Source of the DNA: Calditrichota bacterium
GTDB lineage: Bacteria; Zhuqueibacterota; Zhuqueibacteria; Residuimicrobiales; Krinioviventaceae
Assembly (NCBI GenBank): GCA_003818595.1
Contig: RPQV01000044.1
Coordinates: forward strand, 1 to 12,572
Reading direction: 5' to 3'
Length of the DNA stretch: 12,572 bases
Position numbers and translations under genes: made by a program. Positions 6,404-12,572 of this stretch are shown piece after piece (positions within the stretch are counted from its first letter, which is position 1; every line of letters begins with the position of its first letter). The notes beneath the pieces were generated by a model. That model saw only the letters and a list, made by a program, of their open reading frames with translations. It ran no database searches and had not been told where the DNA came from.

Positions 6404-7525
6404 ATGTCATTAGAAATTAGACAGATTAAAAGTCACCGAGATTTGCATCAGTTTGTCAAGTTTCATTATCATCTTTATAAGGGCAATTCATTCTGGGTGC
6501 CTCCTCTATTCAAAGATGAAATGAATACGCTGAGTTCTCGTAAAAATCCGGCGTTTGAATTTTGTCAAGCGGCGTATTGGGTGGCTTTAAAACAAAATCA
6601 GGTTGTCGGAAGAATTGCCGCCTTTATCAATCACCGATACATCCAAGTATGGAACAGCAAAGATGCGCGGTTCGGTTGGTTTGATTTCATCGACGATGAG
6701 GAGGTCTCGGCAGCGCTTTTGACCACTGCCGAAGAATGGGCGCGACAACAAGGGATGGAGCACATTCACGGTCCGCTGGGTTTTACAGATTTTGATGCAG
6801 AGGGCTTGCTGATCGAAGGCTTTGACCAGCTCAGCACCTTCGGTGCGGGCTATAATTATCCCTATTATGCTCGGCATTTGGAGCAGAACGGATGGGCTAA
6901 AGATATTGACTATGTCGAGTTTCAGGTGGAGATGAAGGCGGAAATTCCTGACAAAGTCGCACGACTGGCAGCCATTGCCGAAAAACGGAATAATCTCACC
7001 ATGTTGCGGGCGAAAAACGCAAAAGAACTCTTACCTTATGCTCATCAAGTGTTCGAGCTGATCAACGACGCCTATCGAGATCTGTATGGTTTCGTCCCCC
7101 TCTCAGAAAAGCAAATCGATTTATACATCAAACAATATTTCGGCTTCATCAGACCTGATTATGTCCCGGTGGTGCTGGACGGGGACGGTAGAGTCGCTGC
7201 CTTCGGCATCACCATGCCCTCGCTCTCGCGCGCCATGCAACGCAACAATGGACATCTCTTCCCCTTTGGCTTTTGGCACGTGCTTAAAGCGATGAAAAAC
7301 AATCCTTATGCAGATCTTTATCTAACAGCGGTTCGTCGAGATTTGCAGAACAAGGGCGTCAACGCGATGTTGATTTACGAAATCAATAAAGTATTTCTTA
7401 AAAACAAAATACAATGGGTTGAGACAAACCGCGAATTAGAAAACAATACCAAAGTTCAGGCGCAATGGCGTTATTACAACGCCAGACAACACAAACGGCG
7501 TCGAATCTACAAAAAGCGACTGTGA
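6404..7525 (+). CDS. GNAT-superfamily acetyltransferase-like protein
   Basis: A 373-residue soluble protein that resembles a large family of acetyltransferase-like proteins common in Bacteroidota and relatives. Its natural substrate is not established. The N-terminal half includes NSFWVPPLFKDEM and the acidic HGPLGFTDFDAEGLLIEGFD. The C-terminal half carries the GNAT-like fold, with VAAFGITMPSLSRA as a core strand and LYLTAVRRDLQNKGVNAML in the position of the acetyl-CoA-binding segment. A basic tail with ETNRELENNTKVQAQW and HKRRRIYKK closes the protein, a pattern I associate with this family. The ATG at 6404 has a modest AGG (6394-6396) 7 nt upstream. The gene is alone on its strand, flanked by the tRNA region and a convergent hairpin. 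Acyl-CoA chemistry is inferred from the family only. Confidence 0.75.
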   Translation: MSLEIRQIKSHRDLHQFVKFHYHLYKGNSFWVPPLFKDEMNTLSSRKNPAFEFCQAAYWVALKQNQVVGRIAAFINHRYIQVWNSKDARFGWFDFIDDEEVSAALLTTAEEWARQQGMEHIHGPLGFTDFDAEGLLIEGFDQLSTFGAGYNYPYYARHLEQNGWAKDIDYVEFQVEMKAEIPDKVARLAAIAEKRNNLTMLRAKNAKELLPYAHQVFELINDAYRDLYGFVPLSEKQIDLYIKQYFGFIRPDYVPVVLDGDGRVAAFGITMPSLSRAMQRNNGHLFPFGFWHVLKAMKNNPYADLYLTAVRRDLQNKGVNAMLIYEINKVFLKNKIQWVETNRELENNTKVQAQWRYYNARQHKRRRIYKKRL

Positions 7526-7588
7526 GTATTATCCGGTTATGAGCGAAAAGATCAGTTTTAAGATGAGTGATTTCGAGTGTGCAAAATC

Positions 7589-7618
7589 GCCATTCGGAAG
7601 CATACACTCCCGAATGGC
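7589..7618. terminator. Hairpin at convergent gene junction, possible bidirectional terminator
   Basis: A perfect 9-bp inverted repeat (GCCATTCGG at 7589-7597 with CCGAATGGC at 7610-7618) has a 12-nt loop. It lies between the convergent ends of the GNAT gene (7525) and the RRM gene (7628). On the minus strand it is followed by GATTTTG, a weak T tract. On the plus strand no T run follows. Its role as a terminator is likely but not certain. Confidence 0.5.
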
Positions 7619-7627
7619 TGCATCTTG

Positions 7628-7933
7628 TTAACGACGATATCCGCCCGGTTTCCCGCCTTGTCGGGGTCCGCCTTGACGCGGAGGTCTTTCTCCCCGTGGT
7701 TTTGCCTCATTCACCACAATTCGGCGTCCTTTGACTTCCTTGCCGTTTAATTCCTCAACAGCTGTTTTGCCGTCATCGGGGGATTCCATTTCCACAAAAC
7801 CAAATCCTCTGGATTCTCCGCTTGCCTGGTCACGAATGACTTTAGCGGATTTCACAGGTCCGATTTTGCCGAACAACTCTTCAAGATCTGTCTGAACGAC
7901 ATCATACGACAGGTTGCCGACATAAAGATTCAT
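7628..7933 (-). CDS. Small RRM-type RNA-binding protein
   Basis: A 101-residue protein with a single RNA recognition motif (residues 1-77) and an Arg/Gly/Pro-rich tail (80-101), the classic layout of bacterial single-RRM proteins. RNP2 is LYVGNL (3-8) and RNP1 is RGFGFVEM (42-49), so both aromatic RNA-stacking positions are present. These proteins bind single-stranded RNA and in some bacteria respond to cold; the targets here are unknown. AAGGAG at 7941-7946 is 7 nt before the ATG at 7931-7933. The frame is open one codon further to a TTG, which is less likely. The gene lies 96 nt downstream of slyD on the same strand, so a shared transcript is possible. A hairpin follows its stop codon. Confidence 0.93.
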   Translation of the reverse strand: MNLYVGNLSYDVVQTDLEELFGKIGPVKSAKVIRDQASGESRGFGFVEMESPDDGKTAVEELNGKEVKGRRIVVNEAKPRGERPPRQGGPRQGGKPGGYRR

Positions 7934-8029
7934 CAAAAATCTCCTTTTTTGTTTGAGAAAAGAGGCTTACGCTTCACGGACAATTCGGCAGGAATATTCA
8001 TGAACGCATAGACCCGCATGTAAAATGGT

Positions 8030-8494
8030 TTAATGTACATGACCGTGTTCAATTTCTTCGGCAGAGGCAGGACGAAAATGAATTATCTCCGTGTCAAAAT
8101 GGAGAATCTCACCCGCAAGAGGATGATTAAAGTCGATAATGACGCTGTTCTCATTAACCTCGAGGATATGACCCTCGATCAGATGCCCGTCATCACCTTC
8201 TCCCTGCAGAACTTCACCAACCTGCAGGCGTTCCGCATGAGGAATCATCTTTTTCTTAATTTCCTGAACCATGCGTTCATCCCGCTCACCATACGCTTCT
8301 TCAGGCATGACAACGACACGCTTTTTCTCGCCGAGCTTCATACCTAAAATCTCCTTTTCGAGTCCCGGAATGATTTGTTCGGCGCCGGTTAAAAAACTCA
8401 ATGGTTCATCTCTATCTGAGGAATCCAGTATATTACCGTTTTGGTCAGTGAGGGTATAATGCAGCGATACAACCATCTGATTTTCGATTTGCAT
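8030..8494 (-). CDS. slyD: FKBP-type peptidyl-prolyl cis-trans isomerase, SlyD-like
   Basis: It speeds cis/trans isomerisation of prolyl bonds and acts as a folding chaperone in the cytosol. The 154-residue protein has the split SlyD layout. The FKBP part comes first (about 1-68, with DQNGNILDSS, EPLSFLTGAEQIIPGLEKEILGM and VVVMPEEAYGE). An inserted-in-flap chaperone domain follows (about 69-125), and the FKBP fold then closes with DFNHPLAGEILHF. The tail is short and ends EHGHVH. This is only a small remnant of the histidine-rich metal-binding tail of E. coli SlyD, so a role in nickel handling is doubtful. The ATG is at 8492-8494. The codon just before it is TTG, and GGAG (8505-8508) is 7 nt from the TTG but 10 nt from the ATG, so the TTG start cannot be excluded. 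Confidence 0.93.
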   Translation of the reverse strand: MQIENQMVVSLHYTLTDQNGNILDSSDRDEPLSFLTGAEQIIPGLEKEILGMKLGEKKRVVVMPEEAYGERDERMVQEIKKKMIPHAERLQVGEVLQGEGDDGHLIEGHILEVNENSVIIDFNHPLAGEILHFDTEIIHFRPASAEEIEHGHVH

Positions 8495-8821
8495 CAATAA
8501 TTAACTCCAATTAGATGATAAAGGAAGAGCGGCTCGGAAATCAAATCAATAACAGCAGGTCTAAATTCGCGGCAACCACTCACAGGTGGCCTTATAAACT
8601 CCACCAAGATATTTAAAATATATAATAAATTTAAAATAATTGCAAGAATAATCTCATCCACCATGAATCAAAACAACAAAAGCAGCCCTTCATGTTAAAT
8701 TTTCAGTATCACAATTGCCGATAATTTGGTATATTCATTACAGTCTGCTTAATCGCCAAAAATCTCGATCTCAAATATCCTTTTGTCACTGCGATTCATT
8801 TTGAACAGCATAGGACGCCCA
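8495..8821. other. Divergent intergenic region between slyD and the TonB receptor gene
   Basis: A 327-nt stretch with no supported gene. It has a very AT-rich core (about 8609-8640) that contains a candidate slyD promoter. No convincing promoter could be chosen for the rightward receptor gene. The receptor's reading frame stays open back to a TTG at 8783, but without a signal peptide starting there. Confidence 0.6.
8617..8645 (-). promoter_or_regulatory. Candidate sigma70-like promoter for slyD
   Basis: On the minus strand, TTGCAA (8640-8645), a 17-nt spacer and TATATT (8617-8622) lie about 120 nt upstream of slyD. The region is so AT-rich that a chance match is a real risk. Confidence 0.35.
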
Positions 8822-11029
8822 ATGAAATATCTGATGATTATCCTGATGATGGTGGTCAATGATCTTGCCGCCCAAATCAAGCTCAGCGGCATGGTCATCG
8901 ACAGCAACACCAAACGGCCTATCAGCAACGTCAATGTTTTCCTGGCGGAGAGTGATATTGGAACCACAACCGATGTCAGCGGCAAATTCATTCTCGACCT
9001 TGCCGCAACCCAGCGCCAAGGTCACATCATTTTGCAGCACATCTCTTATAAACCACGCACAATTCAGGTCGATTCTCTGCCCAGTATTAAAATGATCGAA
9101 CTGATTCCGCGCGTCATTCCCCTATCCGGCGTAGAGGTCGTCGGCGTCGGAGAAAACAGACAGTTGGAAATTCAGCGAGACCTGCCGATGCGAATATCCG
9201 TCCTGAATTCCGAAACCTATGACATCAGAGGATACGCGGATGTAGGCGATGTACTGAAAACAGACAGCGGCATCCAAATCAACGAAGAAATGAGCGGTAA
9301 AAAATCAATTTCGCTCCGCGCAGGTAATTCAGATGATCTGCTTTTTCTCTATGATGGTGTCCGGCTTAACAGCCCATTTGATAACTCGTTTGATCTGTCA
9401 GTAATCAATCTGGATCCCATCGAGCGACTTGAAATCATCAAGGGCAGCAACACCACCATTTACGGGCCGGAAGCTTTCTCCGGTGTGATCAATATAAAGC
9501 CGCAGAATATTGGAGATCACTTGCTGCGGGCAAAATATCGAACTGGAGTCTATAACACTCAGGATATCGGCCTCTCGCTTTATAAATCATACGGTGCATT
9601 GTCAGCGTTTTATGCTTATAAAAACGCCGCATACGAGCGCCAATTTGAAGGCGAATCTCTGTCAGACCGATCCCTTGAAAACGAAGGACTCCATCAATAT
9701 GCCAACTTGTCCTACACTTCAGATAAAAGACGGTGCAGTCTGCTCGTATCGGACTCTGATCTTGGATATGAAAACCATCGTGACAGCGAATCAGACGATC
9801 GAAATCATAAAATTGGGGCATTCCACTTCACGGGCAATGTTGGTCCTGTCCGCGATATTCATATTTTGACATCCTTGACTGACTATAAAGAAAAATTCAA
9901 GATATCCTATCTGTCAAACGCCATCGAACGCAAAATTGCCGATCAATCTATTCAATTCTCAGCGGATAAAACCTTTTCCAAAGAGAATTTCACCCTGCTG
10001 ACCGGCTATCAATTTGAGCGAAAGAACGCCGATATCCAGGAAAACAGATCGGCTTTGAATCTCATCACACAACCACAAACAGCAAAGATTGAGCGTCTTC
10101 ATCATGGAGCGTTCGCACTCGCGAAAATCAATGCAGTTGCGGGTGGTCCATTCTGGCAGAATTTACTTCTCGAGGCGAGCCTTCGACACGACTCGGTCAA
10201 CGATATCGTGGATTCTCTCCAAGCGGGCATGAAGGATTCTGAGCTCCCTCTTTCGCAGGAGAATAATTGGAGCAAAACTCACTGGAAAATCTCGACTTCA
10301 TTAGACGGTTACCGCAATGATCTCGCCTTCCTCTTTTTCCTGAATTATGGGGGAAACACCAAATTTCCCACCCTGATTCAACAATTGAGCAGAGCCCCGT
10401 CGAGCGAAGATGATGCGTCAGAGAAGATGCATCCTGAAACACTCTCCAGTCTTGAATTGGGCATGGACATTTTCAAAGAGTCACTCCAGACACAAACGAT
10501 CGACGGCTGGCATTTGGAGGCTAGTTTTTTCCGCAATTATTACGAGAATAAATTTATTCCCTATTCTGCTCCCGGTTCACCCATATTGTTTTACGATAAT
10601 ATACCGATTGCGGAAATCTTCGGCGTGGAGGGAGGCTTCACCCTCCACTTTTATCAAAAAAAAATGAATTTAAAATTGGGGATATCCCGCTACAATATCT
10701 CCGACAAGTTGGCTTTCCCCTTTAAATCCGACCTGAAACAAACCATCGATTGGCGGGTGGAACATGCCGGCTTTTCCTTTATCCTTCATTGGTTCAATGA
10801 AAGTGAACAGATCGGTTGGCTGCGCACGTTTGATGGGCAACGGGCCAGTGTGACCCTGCCAGCCTTCAGCAATATCGATCTGCATTGTTCAAAATTGGTG
10901 CGAATATACAAGCTGCAATTTTTCGTTAATCTAAGCGGTATGAATCTGCTTAATTCCCCAAAAGCCGTCCTGCAGGGCTTGAGTATTCGAGACCGACGCG
11001 CTTTTCTCACCGCGGGTTTTCAATTCTAA
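8822..11029 (+). CDS. TonB-dependent outer-membrane receptor
   Basis: A 735-residue receptor expected to import a ligand across the outer membrane using TonB energy. The signal peptide (residues 1-17, ending LAAQ) is followed by a carboxypeptidase-regulatory-like beta-sandwich (about 18-98: KLSGMVIDSNTKRPISNVNV, TTTDVSGKFILDL). VEVVGVGE (104-111) is a possible TonB box. The plug (about 112-225) includes GDVLKTDSGIQI, LFLYDGVRLNSPF, IERLEIIKGSNTTIYGPEAFSGVINI. The barrel runs to the C-terminal AFLTAGFQF with terminal phenylalanine. The frame opens at a TTG at 8783, but the ATG at 8822 starts the signal peptide and has AGGA 6 nt upstream. It is shorter than SusC proteins (about 1000 residues) and closer to siderophore, cobalamin or metal receptors. 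The substrate is unknown. A lipoprotein gene follows 11 nt downstream. Confidence 0.93.
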   Translation: MKYLMIILMMVVNDLAAQIKLSGMVIDSNTKRPISNVNVFLAESDIGTTTDVSGKFILDLAATQRQGHIILQHISYKPRTIQVDSLPSIKMIELIPRVIPLSGVEVVGVGENRQLEIQRDLPMRISVLNSETYDIRGYADVGDVLKTDSGIQINEEMSGKKSISLRAGNSDDLLFLYDGVRLNSPFDNSFDLSVINLDPIERLEIIKGSNTTIYGPEAFSGVINIKPQNIGDHLLRAKYRTGVYNTQDIGLSLYKSYGALSAFYAYKNAAYERQFEGESLSDRSLENEGLHQYANLSYTSDKRRCSLLVSDSDLGYENHRDSESDDRNHKIGAFHFTGNVGPVRDIHILTSLTDYKEKFKISYLSNAIERKIADQSIQFSADKTFSKENFTLLTGYQFERKNADIQENRSALNLITQPQTAKIERLHHGAFALAKINAVAGGPFWQNLLLEASLRHDSVNDIVDSLQAGMKDSELPLSQENNWSKTHWKISTSLDGYRNDLAFLFFLNYGGNTKFPTLIQQLSRAPSSEDDASEKMHPETLSSLELGMDIFKESLQTQTIDGWHLEASFFRNYYENKFIPYSAPGSPILFYDNIPIAEIFGVEGGFTLHFYQKKMNLKLGISRYNISDKLAFPFKSDLKQTIDWRVEHAGFSFILHWFNESEQIGWLRTFDGQRASVTLPAFSNIDLHCSKLVRIYKLQFFVNLSGMNLLNSPKAVLQGLSIRDRRAFLTAGFQF
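10625..10664 (+). repeat. Terminator-like hairpin and A9 tract inside the TonB receptor gene
   Basis: A perfect 8-bp inverted repeat (GTGGAGGG at 10625-10632, CCCTCCAC at 10641-10648, 8-nt loop) is followed directly by TTTTAT and then nine A (10656-10664). The codons are normal barrel sequence (FGVEGGFTLHFYQKKM), so the DNA structure may be a coincidence of coding. Confidence 0.6.
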
Positions 11030-11040
11030 AAGGATATCCG

Positions 11041-11880
11041 ATGAACATAAAAATGATATTGGCGGCAGTTCTGGCGTGCCTGTTCTTGACATGCCAAAGC
11101 AATCCCTTCAGTCACGATGTTATCAGCGGAGAACGACGCACACTCAGCGGCGTCATCACGACTGACGGCAAACTGCCGCTGTCGGGAGTTTTCGTTTGGT
11201 TGGATGTTATTGATGTCGCCGCCTTTTCCGATAATAATGGTAACTATGAACTGACGCTGCCGCCCCGGCCGATACTCAACAATTTAGGTCAGGTGAGTGG
11301 CGTATTTGATCTCTATTATTATTCAATCAACCATAAAATCACCACTCAAAAAATTGTTCTCAAGGATGGCGAGATCACCTGGGGCGCGGGTGATGTCAAC
11401 GAAAATGGGAAGCTTTTACCACTTTTTCTACCGAAACTTTTTCAAGCCCGCACTGAGACTGCGTTTCGAGACATCGATCCGCAAACGAAAGAAAAGCTCA
11501 GCATCACGCTGCACTTGTCAACCGACATGGAAAATATCAAAGTGTTGCTACCACATGGATCGCCGGTGCTCATGGGAGGGGTATTGATCAAAAATCTATC
11601 GACGGGCATGGTCTATCTGTGCGAAAATCCTGGGCCGATCGAACCTTATGGTGAAATTCTCGGCCGTAGAGAGCGAATCTGGGGATTCCATCCAAATTTT
11701 AAAGCCCTCCAATTGACCTCGGGTGAATATGAAGTGACGCCGTTTATCTTCCCAGATTATCCGCAACTGCCGGCAGCACTTTTGGCCAATCTGGGCATGG
11801 CCGGATACCAGATGAATGAAAAATACGCCCAAATTTGTTTCACCTGCGATCGGGCGGTCTTTAGAGTGCTGAATGAGTAA
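11041..11880 (+). CDS. Lipoprotein with carboxypeptidase-regulatory-like domain, partner of TonB receptor
   Basis: I do not recognise the family. The 279-residue product begins with a short basic n-region and a hydrophobic segment ending LFLTC, so Cys18 is the probable lipidated residue, although Thr at -1 and Leu at -2 are not typical. Residues about 34-110 (TLSGVITTDGKLPLSGVFVWL, DNNGNYELTLP) look like the same beta-sandwich found at the N-terminus of the upstream receptor. A second part (about 150-279) has beta-strand character, with Cys194 and a CFTC pair (Cys266, Cys269) that could form a disulfide or bind metal. The start at 11041 has AAAGGA overlapping the receptor stop, 6 nt before the ATG. 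The tight operon suggests an outer-membrane surface or periplasmic accessory for the receptor. The gene ends 16 nt before a convergent gene. Confidence 0.8.
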   Translation: MNIKMILAAVLACLFLTCQSNPFSHDVISGERRTLSGVITTDGKLPLSGVFVWLDVIDVAAFSDNNGNYELTLPPRPILNNLGQVSGVFDLYYYSINHKITTQKIVLKDGEITWGAGDVNENGKLLPLFLPKLFQARTETAFRDIDPQTKEKLSITLHLSTDMENIKVLLPHGSPVLMGGVLIKNLSTGMVYLCENPGPIEPYGEILGRRERIWGFHPNFKALQLTSGEYEVTPFIFPDYPQLPAALLANLGMAGYQMNEKYAQICFTCDRAVFRVLNE

Positions 11881-11896
11881 CTCTATGCTTTTGGGC

Positions 11897-12349
11897 TCAC
11901 CTGCTCTTGATCAACCTCAAGGTCAGTTCAAATCCCGCGATCAGAATCAACCACAAGGGCAAGAGACGAATCGAAGTTTCCGGCCAAAATAATCCAATTT
12001 CAAATGATTTCCAGGAAAAGGGAAAAAACCAATAATATCCATCTCCCAAATGTATTTGGAAAAAATCCAGAAAAAAATGCAGCCCAATACCCAAAAGAAG
12101 AAAAGTTCGAATCGTTGTCCGCAGAGCAGGGGCAAAAAACTCGGCGGCCAGTAATGCACAGACAACCATGAAAACTGGAGTGTGGATCGCCACTGAATAA
12201 AGCGATAGTTGCGGCCACAGAATATGAATAGGTCGCGCCAAAATATCCGGAAGAATCGTGCCCAGATAGAAAATGACGCGAAAACGGGCAAATCGCGGCA
12301 ACCGTAAAAGCCAATAAGCAGCAATTGAATGGGTGATGAGATCGGGCAT
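11897..12349 (-). CDS. YdjM-like (DUF457-type) integral membrane protein, putative metal-dependent hydrolase
   Basis: A 150-residue membrane protein with about four hydrophobic segments. It resembles the YdjM/DUF457 family, annotated as putative inner-membrane metal-dependent hydrolases. Conserved-looking polar residues sit at segment ends: MPDLITH (His7), GTILPDILARP (Asp35), HTPVF (His56), LHFFLDFFQIH (His91, Asp95, His100), then GDGYYWFFPFSWKSFEIG. That HxxxLD...G...PF pattern is what leads me to the family. Its substrate and activity are unproven. The reading frame is open to 12385, but the ATG at 12347-12349 has GGAG 5 nt upstream (12355-12358) and begins with the usual MPDLITH. It overlaps the stop of the upstream gene by 1 nt, which indicates translational coupling. 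Confidence 0.75.
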   Translation of the reverse strand: MPDLITHSIAAYWLLRLPRFARFRVIFYLGTILPDILARPIHILWPQLSLYSVAIHTPVFMVVCALLAAEFFAPALRTTIRTFLLLGIGLHFFLDFFQIHLGDGYYWFFPFSWKSFEIGLFWPETSIRLLPLWLILIAGFELTLRLIKSR

Positions 12350-12572
12350 CAGCGCTCCACAAAGTCGAAACTCGTGAACCGCCATCGGAAACGTCGTAAG
12401 AACCAGAATATGATAAACACAGCGGGAATAATGGAAAGCATGATTTTCATTCTCCGTCCTTCGGCGATGTGCATCGTCATGAGCTCAAGACGATCCGGCG
12501 CGATAAATCGCGCTCTGAGGTAGACGTACTCCCCAACCTTGAGATTTGATGTGTTTCCCTCGACAGCAACCA
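12349..12572 (-). CDS. C-terminal end of an unidentified protein with a C-terminal membrane anchor, cut by window edge
   Basis: The last 73 residues of a gene that enters from the right edge; it has no start codon in the window. The visible part begins with a beta-rich stretch (VAVEGNTSNLKVGEYVYLRA followed by RFIAPDRLELMTMHIAEG) that recalls a small OB-like or barrel fold. One transmembrane helix (MLSIIPAVFIIFWFL) and a basic, aromatic tail (RRFRWRF...FDFVER) follow. The frame is open without a stop from 12570 down to the TGA at 12349-12351. That stop overlaps the ATG of the downstream membrane-protein gene as TGATG. I do not recognise the family. The topology is probably an extracytoplasmic domain held by a C-terminal anchor with the tail in the cytosol (inferred from the positive charges). 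Confidence 0.7.
   Translation of the reverse strand, partial: VAVEGNTSNLKVGEYVYLRARFIAPDRLELMTMHIAEGRRMKIMLSIIPAVFIIFWFLRRFRWRFTSFDFVER

Noticed and set aside
8584..8605. GGTGG...CCACC near-palindrome upstream of slyD, resembling the tRNA acceptor end
   Set aside because: The stem is only 5 bp, and the likeness to the tRNA end is a short GGTGG-type match. It does not support an attachment site or a tRNA fragment.
1..12572. Mobile elements, CRISPR arrays, toxin-antitoxin pairs or defence genes
   Set aside because: No transposase or integrase motifs, no direct-repeat arrays, no paired short toxin-like genes and no nuclease or helicase domains were found. All sizeable genes have housekeeping, envelope or uptake character.

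Overview
The window looks like ordinary chromosomal DNA from a Gram-negative bacterium with moderate GC. It carries a lipid A core enzyme (WaaA), a PorV/PorQ-family outer-membrane protein, a TonB-dependent receptor with an N-terminal carboxypeptidase-regulatory-like domain, and several lipoproteins. The WaaA variant (an APHE motif where proteobacterial enzymes usually have APRH), the PorV family member and a TAnnTTTG-type promoter element before the tRNA all fit the FCB superphylum. Something near Calditrichota/KSB1 or another deep relative of Bacteroidota is my best guess. That placement is inference, not a measured assignment.

Left half (1-5975, all minus strand). Read in transcription order, a tRNA-Thr(CGT) gene is followed after 26 nt by porV/porQ, a small secreted beta-rich protein, a stand-alone LytR_C-domain membrane protein, waaA (Kdo transferase) and mtnA (methylthioribose-1-phosphate isomerase). 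The gaps between these five protein genes are about 81, 27, 19 and 32 nt, so they are probably one envelope-centred operon with a metabolic gene at its end. A TPR lipoprotein gene follows, with its own sigma70-like promoter and a very clear intrinsic terminator. The beginning of uppS (undecaprenyl diphosphate synthase) lies beyond it and runs off the left edge.

Middle (6050-8821). A 354-nt intergenic stretch separates the tRNA from a rightward GNAT-like acetyltransferase gene. Convergent to that gene, on the minus strand, are slyD (FKBP-type prolyl isomerase) followed by a small RRM-type RNA-binding protein. A hairpin sits at the convergent junction.

Right part (8822-12572). A two-gene plus-strand operon encodes a TonB-dependent receptor and a lipoprotein that shares the same kind of beta-sandwich domain. 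This is probably an uptake system for an unknown substrate. Convergent to it is a minus-strand pair: a YdjM-like integral membrane protein whose start overlaps by 1 nt the stop of a gene cut by the right edge. The tail of that cut gene encodes a beta-rich domain and a C-terminal membrane anchor.

I see no mobile element, CRISPR array, toxin-antitoxin pair or defence system, and nothing that I would call a new biological system. The best second looks are the unassigned TonB/lipoprotein pair, a terminator-like hairpin plus A9 tract inside the receptor gene, the small unrecognised protein after porV, and the coupled membrane pair at the right edge.
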